Source: Flavobacteriaceae bacterium UBA2765 (GTDB lineage: Bacteria > Bacteroidota > Bacteroidia > Flavobacteriales > Flavobacteriaceae). Taken from it: a DNA stretch of 61,495 bases. The notes beneath the pieces were generated by a model that ran no database searches, was not told the DNA's origin, and was given only the letters and a program-made list of their open reading frames with translations. The translations under genes were made by a program, and so were the position numbers. Of this stretch, positions 48,306 through 55,294 are shown in pieces (the first letter of the stretch is position 1; each line of letters starts with the position of its first letter). The stretch lies in NCBI GenBank assembly GCA_002352665.1, contig DEIV01000095.1, positions 1 through 61,495 on the forward strand, read 5' to 3'.

Positions 48306-49121
48306 TTACTTTTTTCTTGCAATAACCTCCTGCATTTGCGGACATAAAATGGTAGCACCTGCTTGTTTTTCTAAGATATCAAAATCATGTAAAGCAGCCC
48401 TTACCTCGGTCGTAGTTAAATAACCTGACTCCACTAGTTTCGGTAAATAAATATGTAAGAAACTTTTAGGCCAATGCCAGGTAATATCTTTGGCAATTGC
48501 CATTTTAGTCATAGGTCTGGTACCAATTACTTCAAACCCTGTATTTTCAAAAAGCCTTGGTAATTTTCTACCAATATTTACGTTTCCGGGTTGGTCTTTT
48601 AAACTTTGTAAAGCGGCGGAAATACCTTTATTCAATCCAGCTAAGCTCGGTTCTGTTTGAAAAGTTAACCAGTCAAAATACTCATGTGTCACCACTACTC
48701 CACCCCTTTTTAAAGCCTTGTGTAATTTTCTAAGAATGACTTCGGGATTGGATATCCATGCAAAAGCCCAACGGGCATAAACACCATCCAAAGAATTATC
48801 TGCTAAGACCATAGCATCAAAATCAGTACACTGCGTTGTAATATTTAAATTGTATTGTGTACTAACGCTGTCTAGAAATTCAATAAAAGAAGGTGATTTA
48901 TCAATACCTATTACCTTTCCGGCTGTACCTGTAATATAGGCCAGTTCTGTACTACAAAATCCCGGACCACAACCTAGATCTAAGATGGTTTGTCCTTGGG
49001 TAAAACCTGCCAATTCCCAACCTTTACAGGCTTCACTTGCCCATACCTGATGTTGTAAACCCAAGCGGTGTAATTCTGCGGTTTCTGTACCTAAAATATA
49101 GGCATTGTTTTCTTCTGACAT
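48306..49121 (-). CDS. Class I SAM-dependent methyltransferase
   Basis: This 271-residue soluble methyltransferase has motif I, TILDLGCGPGFCSTEL (about 46-60), an acidic residue after strand 2 (VIGIDKSPSFIEFL), and later motifs LDGVYARWAFAWI and KALKRGGVVVTHEY. The family methylates many small molecules, and the substrate is not evident. It stands alone, facing the DinB pseudogene. Confidence 0.88.
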   Translation of the reverse strand: MSEENNAYILGTETAELHRLGLQHQVWASEACKGWELAGFTQGQTILDLGCGPGFCSTELAYITGTAGKVIGIDKSPSFIEFLDSVSTQYNLNITTQCTDFDAMVLADNSLDGVYARWAFAWISNPEVILRKLHKALKRGGVVVTHEYFDWLTFQTEPSLAGLNKGISAALQSLKDQPGNVNIGRKLPRLFENTGFEVIGTRPMTKMAIAKDITWHWPKSFLHIYLPKLVESGYLTTTEVRAALHDFDILEKQAGATILCPQMQEVIARKK

Positions 49122-49201
49122 TTTTTATGGTATTTGCTGAATAAATATATAAAATATAATTGAAAGTGTCGATCTGACTTTTTAGATTTGACTCAATAAA
49201 C

Positions 49202-49328
49202 TTAGATTTCTCGTCGTTCTCCCGATTCCTCGGGATCACTCTGTCGAAATGACAAATAGCACCTAAATGTCATTTCGATATGAGTCCCGATCCCGAGTAC
49301 TCGGGATTGGGATGATTGAGAAATCTCA
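49202..49328 (+). repeat. Dispersed hairpin repeat, copy A (complete)
   Basis: The outer arms TTAGATTTCTC and TTGAGAAATCT and the inner arms TGTCGAAATGACA and TGTCATTTCGA form nested inverted repeats. Between outer and inner boxes, each side carries its own palindrome (CCCGATTCCTCGGGA on the left, a CCCGAGTACTCGGG type on the right). This gives a cloverleaf-like fold. Confidence 0.8.
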
Positions 49329-49429
49329 GAACGAATTTAGAAGTGACGAGAAATCTAAATCAAGATAATAATACTATATTTAAATAAGTTCCAATCTAAA
49401 TTTCTCGGGTGATGGGATGATTGAGAAAA
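49268..49429 (+). repeat. Direct repeat upstream of the glycosyltransferase gene
   Basis: From TGTCATTTCGATATGAGT through AATAATACTATATTTAAAT to GATGATTGAGAAA, this ~160-bp segment matches 51002-51155 apart from its inner palindrome and scattered changes. The two copies bracket the glycosyltransferase gene. Confidence 0.7.
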
Positions 49430-49560
49430 GTGAGTTCGGCGTTGCCGCTAAGCGGAAGATAATGAAGAACCGTTGGTAGTTTAAAAATAATAATGATAAC
49501 TTGCAGAGCATAGCAATCTATACATAAAAGCACATTGATAATGGCGAAAATCAGTTGTAG

Positions 49561-49701
49561 GCAGCTCGGTATTATTTATCCAATCCATCATGTAGTTTTG
49601 TTTATCCTAGTGTAGAAGAGTTTCACTTGGCTAATGTCAATAAAGCTTTGGAGCATCTAGAAAAAGGGAAGGCCAGCTATCGAAATATAATAAAAGTTTA
49701 A
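49561..49701 (+). pseudogene. 3' remnant of a zinc-type alcohol dehydrogenase
   Basis: The frame encodes about 46 residues ending FHLANVNKALEHLEKGKASY then RNIIKV and TAA, which looks like the extreme C-terminus of medium-chain alcohol dehydrogenases (helix VNxALxxLxxGK, strand). The in-frame codon just upstream is TAG and no further coding can be followed. It is probably the relic of a gene deleted when the repeat-bounded segment was rearranged. The match rests on a short segment, so the assignment is tentative. Confidence 0.5.
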
Positions 49702-49708
49702 AAATATT

Positions 49709-50926
49709 ATGACTAGTGTTGAAAATTTTATAGAACACTGTCCTTCACATATAAATCTAACAGACAGTAATCTCTTTAGAAAAATTGAAGCATGTGCCCA
49801 GCATTTGCAAGAAGATGAACTAGAACAACTAGATGTACAATTGGCAACCTCTCCGCTAACAACCTATAATGCTGTATTGGCTGTGAAGTTGGCAAAATCA
49901 AAAATTGCGATAAGCCAAATACATAAAAATACTCATATTACCTTCCTGTTTGCCGTCTATAAAGAAACAGAAAGGTTAAGTTTTGCGTATGAAACTCCAT
50001 TGGGTGAAGACTGCCTTAATGAAAAGGTGAGACAAATAGAATGGTTAGTTGAAGGATTGCCAAATGTTACTTGGGATTTGCTGGTAGTAGATGACGGTTG
50101 CCCGGATAATAGCGGATTAAAAGCACAGAAAATCGCCAATAAGTCTGCCTACCGAGATCAGATTAAAATTTTGTTTTTACAAGAAGCCATCAATGCCAAT
50201 TCACCGTTGGTTGGTCAATTGAAATCAACGGCCGACAGTCAAAAAGGAGGAGCCATACTTTACGGATTACGCTATGCGGCATCGCTAAAGCGAAAAAATA
50301 ATATCATACTCTATACAGATGCAGATCTGTCTTCACACCTCGGCATGTCAGGTTTATTGGCAGAGGCCATTGCTAATGATCATAAGTCCTTGGCTATTGG
50401 CTCTCGTCGTGAAAAAACCTGTTTTACTTTAAGATCAGAATTTAGAGATCATCGCGGGAAATTATTTATTTACTTACGCCGACGCTTGCTGCATCCCATT
50501 AATTATATTTCTGATGAGCAATGTGGATTCAAAGCTTTTGATGCTTTATTTTTAAATGATTTTTTGGAAAATGTATTAGAAACTAAATTTTCCTTTGATG
50601 TTGAACTTTTATTGCGAACGGAACTAAAAAAATCAAACTCAATCGCACAAATTCCCATAGCCTGGATGGATAGTGATGAAGCTTCCACAACAAAGGATCT
50701 AGAGCCTTATGTACCGATGTTAAATCGTATGGTCGATTTCTATGAACACTATTTACCTAAACATCCGGAGGCAGAAGATTTCAAATCTTTTATTCGTGAT
50801 CTAACTGACGAGACTTGGGATGGATGGATCCATCATATACCTGATGCTATCAAAACATGGGATCCTATTGATAATATTCAATTCAACGAGGTCAGTACGG
50901 ACCAGTTAAGACAGTGTGCAGAATAG
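49709..50926 (+). CDS. Glycosyltransferase family 2 protein
   Basis: This 405-residue GT-A fold glycosyltransferase lacks membrane helices. The nucleotide-sugar site shows WDLLVVDDGCPDNSG, and the metal-binding DxD is in ILYTDADLSSHLGM. A polyprenol-phosphate mannosyltransferase-like region follows (AIGSRREKTC, SDEQCGFKAFDALF with FSFDVELLLR). An N-terminal extension of ~80 residues and a C-terminal tail of ~80 residues flank the domain. The acceptor is unknown. It is bounded on both sides by ~155-bp direct repeats, and its relatives are not adjacent, which suggests mobilisation as a unit. Confidence 0.87.
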   Translation: MTSVENFIEHCPSHINLTDSNLFRKIEACAQHLQEDELEQLDVQLATSPLTTYNAVLAVKLAKSKIAISQIHKNTHITFLFAVYKETERLSFAYETPLGEDCLNEKVRQIEWLVEGLPNVTWDLLVVDDGCPDNSGLKAQKIANKSAYRDQIKILFLQEAINANSPLVGQLKSTADSQKGGAILYGLRYAASLKRKNNIILYTDADLSSHLGMSGLLAEAIANDHKSLAIGSRREKTCFTLRSEFRDHRGKLFIYLRRRLLHPINYISDEQCGFKAFDALFLNDFLENVLETKFSFDVELLLRTELKKSNSIAQIPIAWMDSDEASTTKDLEPYVPMLNRMVDFYEHYLPKHPEAEDFKSFIRDLTDETWDGWIHHIPDAIKTWDPIDNIQFNEVSTDQLRQCAE

Positions 50927-51001
50927 GGTTTAAAAAATGATCGAGGCTCTTTTTAGTCCCGAGTTCTTGGAATTTCAGACGGCTTGTTGACGAAAGGCAA
51001 C

Positions 51002-51155
51002 TGTCATTTCGATATGAGTTTAACCTTAGTTAAACGATTGAGAAATCTCAGAACGAATTTATGAGTGTGAGAATTCTAACATTTTGGAATAATACTATAT
51101 TTAAATGAGTTCCAATCTAAAATTCTCGGGTCATGGGATGATTAAGAAATCTCTA
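51002..51155 (+). repeat. Direct repeat downstream of the glycosyltransferase gene
   Basis: This is the partner of the copy at 49268-49429. It includes a right arm of the hairpin family (TGTCATTTCGATATGAGT to GAGAAATCTCA), with the inner palindrome GTTTAACCTTAGTTAAAC in place of the CCCGAG type, and ends at an arm fragment just before the GIY-YIG gene. Confidence 0.7.
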
Positions 51156-51165
51156 TATTTGAAAA

Positions 51166-51465
51166 ATGCTCTACAACTATTTTGTTTATATAACCACAAA
51201 TAAAAATAAAACGACACTTTATATTGGTGTTACAAATAATATTCAGAAAAGACTATCTCAACATTATTTTGATAGTCAGTATTTAAAAAAATCTTTTGCC
51301 GGAAAATACAATTGTTACTACTTATTATTTTATGAAGGGTTTGAGGATATTAATGCTGCTATTGCCAGAGAAAAAGAAGTAAAGAAATGGCGTAGAGAGA
51401 AAAAGGAAATATTGATTACCAATTTCAATCCAGACTGGGAGTTTTTAAATGACCAAGTTATTTAA
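51166..51465 (+). CDS. Small GIY-YIG nuclease-domain protein embedded in hairpin repeats
   Basis: This 99-residue protein is little more than a GIY-YIG domain: YFVYITTNKNKTTLYIGVTN gives the paired Y..Y and Y-I-G strands, then NIQKRLSQHYFDSQYLKKS with the conserved Arg, and REKEVKKWRREKK with the conserved Glu. It belongs to the short UPF0213/YhbQ-like class that is common and often multicopy in flavobacteria. The gene starts 11 bp after a GAAATCTC arm and stops 4 bp before a TTAGATTTCTCG arm of the dispersed repeats. It therefore looks like the coding core of a larger repeat unit. Confidence 0.88.
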   Translation: MLYNYFVYITTNKNKTTLYIGVTNNIQKRLSQHYFDSQYLKKSFAGKYNCYYLLFYEGFEDINAAIAREKEVKKWRREKKEILITNFNPDWEFLNDQVI

Positions 51466-51469
51466 TTTT

Positions 51470-51600
51470 TAGATTTCTCGTCGTTCGTTCCCTGACTTAC
51501 CTTTTAAAAGCAGGCGGGCTCTCTCTGTCGAAATAACAAAAATGAATACAATGTCATTTCGATATGAGTTTAACCTTAGTTAAACGATTGAGAAATCTCA
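51470..51600 (+). repeat. Dispersed hairpin repeat, copy B (complete)
   Basis: The left arm TTAGATTTCTCGTCG through CTCTCTGTCGAAATAACA and the right arm TGTCATTTCGATATGAGT through GAGAAATCTCA are both present. The right inner palindrome is GTTTAACCTTAGTTAAAC. It begins 4 bp after the GIY-YIG stop codon. Confidence 0.8.
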
Positions 51601-51857
51601 AAAAAAATGTGATCAATCGCCCATAGCCTCAAGAATTATTTCGAAATAACTAAGGTTACATTTAGCTACGCTTAATTTAGATTTCTCGTCGTTCTCCCGA
51701 TTCCTCGGGATCTCTCTGTCGAAATGACAGCTAACTTTTTGACGCCACTTCAAGTAATCCACCTCTGGCGGTTAGTATCGAGAAGCGGTGAGAACTAAAA
51801 ATTGTTCTAGATATTTCGGCTTCGGCTCAGACCCTTTCAATAAAAACATCTGCTAGG
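51601..51857 (+). other. Gene-free region with a solo repeat arm
   Basis: Positions 51677-51729 are a single left arm of the hairpin family, almost identical to 49202-49254 (inner palindrome CCCGATTCCTCGGGA, ending TGTCGAAATGACA), without its right partner. The remaining sequence shows no gene. Confidence 0.6.
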
Positions 51858-52331
51858 TTACCCATCATAAAAAGGTGTGTCAACACCCCATAAACGTGCA
51901 ATCATATTGATAGCATGCTGCTCATTCTTAATCACTTCACCATCAGCATGGGCAACTTCAATAAGATCTGTTATCAATAATACTCCAAAATCAGTTGTGA
52001 ACCACTTTTCTTTTTTTAAAGATTTGGCAACTCGTCTAACCTCCTTTATAATTTCCTGGTCAATTTTATGTTGAGCGGCATTTTCGCCTATGCTAGTATA
52101 CCAATGAAATGCCTTATTAAATTTTTCTTGAACATCTTGGTGTGAATACCCTACACCTTCACCTGCTAGTTTTGACACAAATACATCCGTCTTTTCTATA
52201 ATAACTTCAATTTCCTGCTCATCTAAATAAGCATCTGTAAATTCTGCACACGCAATCATTAAAAATAAACTACCATCTACCCAATCAAATGTTTTCTTTA
52301 TCATTGCTAATCCTTTTATAAGTTGGTTCAT
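51858..52331 (-). CDS. TerB-like helical protein
   Basis: This is a 157-residue, mostly helical, acidic protein without a signal peptide. Two segments resemble TerB-type repeats: LMIACAEFTDAYLDEQEIEV and DLIEVAHADGEVIKNEQHAI, where D-x-x-x-x-x-E loops could bind a metal ion. The role of isolated TerB-like proteins is unknown. An in-frame ATG at 52304 would be an alternative start that removes nine residues. It sits between clusters of hairpin repeats with no functional neighbours. Confidence 0.6.
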   Translation of the reverse strand: MNQLIKGLAMIKKTFDWVDGSLFLMIACAEFTDAYLDEQEIEVIIEKTDVFVSKLAGEGVGYSHQDVQEKFNKAFHWYTSIGENAAQHKIDQEIIKEVRRVAKSLKKEKWFTTDFGVLLITDLIEVAHADGEVIKNEQHAINMIARLWGVDTPFYDG

Positions 52332-52501
52332 TTAAAGTCTCAAAGTTACTTATTTTAAACATTTGCTCGCTATACAATGTACTTTAAATGTTAAATTTAA
52401 GGTGTATTCACATCCGATGGTCATCCCTTTTACTATCTAACACTAATTCCTTGAAAGGAAGGAACTGTAAAAAATAGCTGGTAGATTTGGCTTCGCTAAA
52501 A

Positions 52502-52623
52502 TTAGATTTCTCATCGTTCGTTCACTGCCTCGCCAGCAGGCGGCCTCTCTCTGTCGAAATGACAAAAAGGAGTACAATGTCATTTCGAACTAGCATGTGA
52601 AAACATGCGTCGTGAGAAATCTC
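52502..52623 (+). repeat. Dispersed hairpin repeat, copy C (complete)
   Basis: The left arm is TTAGATTTCTCATCG to TGTCGAAATGACA with an inner CTGCCTCGCCAGCAGGCGG palindrome. The right arm is TGTCATTTCGA to GAGAAATCTCA with the inner palindrome GCATGTGAAAACATGC. The spacer between arms is AAAAGGAGTACAA. Confidence 0.8.
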
Positions 52624-52656
52624 AAAATGAATGCAATCAATAACTCCATAGCCTCA

Positions 52657-52779
52657 AGATTTCTGCTCGTTCGTTCCCTGCCTCGCCAGCAGGCGGGCTC
52701 TCTCTGTCGAAATGACAAAAAGGAGTACAATGTCATTTCGATATGAGTCCCGAAGCTTCGGGACGATTGAGAAATCTTA
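52657..52779 (+). repeat. Dispersed hairpin repeat, copy D (complete)
   Basis: It follows copy C by ~33 bp and has the same spacer AAAAGGAGTACAA and the same left palindrome. The right palindrome differs (GTCCCGAAGCTTCGGGAC). The identical spacers suggest that C and D arose by tandem duplication followed by exchange of the right inner hairpin. Confidence 0.8.
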
Positions 52780-52865
52780 ATTGTATCACTTACAAATTAT
52801 TCTATAATTTTTGAGAAGTGCTTTAAAATACTATCTTCGACACAACCAAACTATAACACAATGCC

Positions 52866-53150
52866 ATGCCTAATAAAAGTAAATCCAATTTTTGGCTAGA
52901 TATTTTAAGCCAGCTGGTAGATGTTTTTTTTAAAAGCTCTAGATCAAGAAAAAGAACCTGGCACCAACATGTAGTACCCTATGAAGAGGGTTGGGCAGTA
53001 CGCCGTGAGGGCAATAAAAGAATCACTTCAAAACACAGGAAACAAAGCACCGCCTTGCGGAAAGCCAAAAGTTTGGCTCGTAAACACAAAGCGGATGTTA
53101 TTATTCATCGGCAAAATGGTACTATTAGGGATCGGATAAGCTATGACTAA
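52866..53150 (+). CDS. DUF2188-domain protein
   Basis: This is a 94-residue basic cytoplasmic protein. The C-terminal ~60 residues form a DUF2188 domain: HQHVVPYEEGWAVRREGNKR, then a helix STALRKAKSLARKHKAD and the closing strand VIIHRQNGTIRDR. The function of this domain is unknown. The N-terminal ~30 residues contain a hydrophobic helix (FWLDILSQLVDVFFK). A terminator follows directly. Confidence 0.82.
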   Translation: MPNKSKSNFWLDILSQLVDVFFKSSRSRKRTWHQHVVPYEEGWAVRREGNKRITSKHRKQSTALRKAKSLARKHKADVIIHRQNGTIRDRISYD

Positions 53151-53176
53151 AAAAAGGGGGCTTTTCCTCTTTTTAT
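53149..53176 (+). terminator. Terminator after the DUF2188 gene
   Basis: An AAAAAGGGG stem pairs with CCTCTTTTT (one G-T wobble) around a short loop, overlapping the stop codon region and ending in T-rich DNA. Confidence 0.6.
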
Positions 53177-53265
53177 TTAACGTATATACGATTTATGGTA
53201 TCCATAAATGAATAATCGAGCTTAAGGCTGGTTTACACGAGTATTAATACCAATTCTAAATTAAA

Positions 53266-53985
53266 ATGAAAATAGCCCTTACAAAAACTATTATTTGGTT
53301 AACACTATTCAGTATCGCTATGGGGTTTCTTGAAACTGCCGTGGTAGTTTACTTACGTAAAATATATTACCCTGATGGTTTTAGTTTCCCTTTGAATCCG
53401 ATTGGTCAGGACATTGCTATTACAGAAATTTTGAGAGAAGTAGCCACTATGATCATGTTGGTAGGCATTGCCATACTAGCCGGAAAAAATGCTGTTCAGC
53501 GATTTGCCTTTTTCCTCTTTTCCTTTGCCGTTTGGGACATTTTCTACTATGTATTCCTTTATGTACTCATCGGGTGGCCTCAATCATTACTGACCTGGGA
53601 TATTCTATTTCTCATTCCCATTCCCTGGGTTGGACCGGTTTTGTCACCCCTAATTATTACATTTCAAATGATAGTACTTGCCGGTTTCATGATGTATTTT
53701 GATAATAAAGGGATCAAGGCTAACATCAATCGAAGAGAATGGCTGTTATTGATTACAGGTTCCATCATTGTAATTATATCCTGGATCTGGGATTACAGTA
53801 ATTTTATTCTTCTCAATAATCCAAATGCATCTTTTTGGTCGTTTTCCTCTAAAGAAACATTGTTTGAAGTCGGTCAGAAGTATGTTCCTCAATCATTTAA
53901 TTGGTTACTATTTGCAGTTGGTGCTTTGATAATTTTATTGGCAATATGTTTTTACTCTATAAGAAATAGACGATTGGAACACTAA
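53266..53985 (+). CDS. Integral membrane protein of unknown function
   Basis: This 239-residue protein has about six or seven hydrophobic helices, for example IIWLTLFSIAMGFLETAVVV at the N-terminus, TMIMLVGIAILAG, WLLLITGSIIVIISWIW, and FNWLLFAVGALIILLAICF at the C-terminus. There is a short periplasmic or cytoplasmic loop with YYPDGFSFPLNPIG. No catalytic motif or transporter signature was recognised. It has no operon partner and is followed by repeat-rich non-coding DNA. Confidence 0.75.
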   Translation: MKIALTKTIIWLTLFSIAMGFLETAVVVYLRKIYYPDGFSFPLNPIGQDIAITEILREVATMIMLVGIAILAGKNAVQRFAFFLFSFAVWDIFYYVFLYVLIGWPQSLLTWDILFLIPIPWVGPVLSPLIITFQMIVLAGFMMYFDNKGIKANINRREWLLLITGSIIVIISWIWDYSNFILLNNPNASFWSFSSKETLFEVGQKYVPQSFNWLLFAVGALIILLAICFYSIRNRRLEH

Positions 53986-54032
53986 AGACTGCAAACTGAA
54001 GACTGCCAACTGAAAACTGAAAACTGCCCCAA

Positions 54033-54075
54033 AATGTCATTTCGACAGAGAGAGGAACGAACGACGAGAAATCTA
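54033..54075 (-). repeat. Solo arm of the hairpin repeat family, inverted
   Basis: Reading on the minus strand, TTAGATTTCTCGTCGTTCGT to CTCTGTCGAAATGACATT matches the left arm of copies B-D, without a right partner. Confidence 0.7.
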
Positions 54076-54302
54076 ACTGAAAATTTCTAGAATGAGATCC
54101 CTCATTTCCCTTCGGTCCTTCGGGATAAGCGATTCACACAAATTTAGCAAAGCTAAATTCGGTTCTCTGCTTACGGGAAAACCACATCTAAATTACGGGA
54201 AAACCGTACATTAACCCAATAATGATATTTGTCATACACCATTTATTTTTAATGAATTAGATTTGAGTTTTTGAAAGAAGTTGTAAACTAATTTTTCAAA
54301 TG

Positions 54303-54328
54303 GAAAAAGGGGGAAAATCCCTTTTTTT
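54303..54328 (+). terminator. Terminator-like hairpin upstream of the DUF4007 operon
   Basis: AAAAAGGG pairs with CCCTTTTT and runs into T residues. Its first 18 bases (AAAAAGGGGGAAAATCCC) are identical to the hairpin at 19021. It should insulate the operon from upstream transcription. Confidence 0.55.
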
Positions 54329-54424
54329 GGTAAACATATATATAGTATTTTAGCACGAAGTCATATTTTATAATAAGTTATAAAAAAGAACTTACAACTT
54401 TATCGAATAACAATTATCTTTTGA

Positions 54425-54432
54425 TAAATTTG
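54425..54432 (+). promoter_or_regulatory. Possible -7 box of the DUF4007 operon
   Basis: TAAATTTG fits TAnnTTTG and lies 16 bp before the first start codon. No clear -33 TTTG is seen at the usual distance. Confidence 0.35.
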
Positions 54433-54448
54433 AACTTTATAATATCAC

Positions 54449-55294
54449 ATGATCAATAAACTTACTTTTTCAGGACACGATACTTTTCATTGTAGATTAT
54501 TTTGGCTGAAGAAAGGCTTTGACTACATTTCAAATGAAGGGAAATTCAGAGATGATTCAGGTGTAGAACTTGGTGTCGGTAGAAATATGGTTAACTCAAT
54601 AAGATATTGGTTAAAGTCCTTTGGCGTAGTTAACGATAAAAATGATATAAATCCTTTGTTTCAAAAATTACTTGCCAATGAAGGTTGGGATCCATATTTA
54701 GAGAATGAAGCAACACTTGAACTTTTGCATTATGAATTATGCTCAAATAATTATTCTTCCATATATAATTTAGTGTTTAGAGAATTAAGAAAAATAAAAC
54801 CAGAATTTACTAAACAACATTTTGTGAATTTTGTTCTTGATTTAGATTCTTCTCAAAATGTTAATATTTTAGAAAAAGATTTTTCTGTTTTTCTAAGAAC
54901 ATATAGTTCTCGTGGAGAAAAAAACAAGGAAGATAGTTACAGTGGATTGATGACTGAATTATCCTTAATTAAAGAAATAGGAGAAGATCAAAAAAAAGAA
55001 AAACTTTATAGGATTGGAAACAACAATCAAGTTAATATTCCTGTAGAAATTTTGCTTTATTGTATATTAAGCAATAGTAATTATGGTGAATCAATAAGTT
55101 TTAAAAATCTTTATTCTGATGTAAAAGGGATAGGAAATATCTTTTGTTTTGATCAAGATAAATTAGAGGATAAGCTTTTTGAAATTGCCGAAAAGTATGA
55201 TTTTGTTACTTATAATAGTGAAGCTGGAGTTAAAGAACTTCAATTTAAGAATAAACCAGAGGCCCTAGAACTTTTGAGATTATATTATGAATAG
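54449..55294 (+). CDS. DUF4007-family protein
   Basis: This 281-residue protein opens the five-gene operon. The N-terminal signature FSGHDTFHCRLFWLKKGFDY with LGVGRNMVNSIRYWLKSFG is typical of DUF4007 proteins, which are repeatedly found beside DNA phosphorothioation and other DNA-modification genes. The GVGRNMV...RYW segment suggests a winged-helix-like DNA-binding part, and the C-terminal half is helical. Its molecular role is not established; regulation or target recognition is possible. The next gene starts within its last codons (ATGAATAG, 8-nt overlap), so the two products are probably made in a fixed ratio. Confidence 0.85.
   Translation: MINKLTFSGHDTFHCRLFWLKKGFDYISNEGKFRDDSGVELGVGRNMVNSIRYWLKSFGVVNDKNDINPLFQKLLANEGWDPYLENEATLELLHYELCSNNYSSIYNLVFRELRKIKPEFTKQHFVNFVLDLDSSQNVNILEKDFSVFLRTYSSRGEKNKEDSYSGLMTELSLIKEIGEDQKKEKLYRIGNNNQVNIPVEILLYCILSNSNYGESISFKNLYSDVKGIGNIFCFDQDKLEDKLFEIAEKYDFVTYNSEAGVKELQFKNKPEALELLRLYYE

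Larger units (their letters stand above)
52332..52865 (+). other. Gene-free region with two tandem hairpin repeats
   Basis: This 534-bp gap holds two complete members of the dispersed family (listed separately) and short AT-rich flanks. No gene is seen. Confidence 0.6.
53986..54448 (+). other. Gene-free boundary region before the DUF4007 operon
   Basis: This 463-bp region contains several repeat types. A short tandem tract of CTGAAGACTGC/CTGAAAACTG units lies at ~53987-54027. An inverted solo arm of the hairpin family lies at 54033-54075. A hairpin sits around CCCTTCGGTCCTTCGGGA, and two direct copies of TTACGGGAAAACC lie near 54172 and 54194. A terminator-like hairpin follows at 54303. It looks like the left edge of an acquired island. 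Confidence 0.6.

Noticed and set aside
49202..52779. CRISPR-like array
   Set aside because: The repeats are irregularly spaced, are inverted hairpins and not short direct repeats with unique spacers, and have no cas genes nearby.
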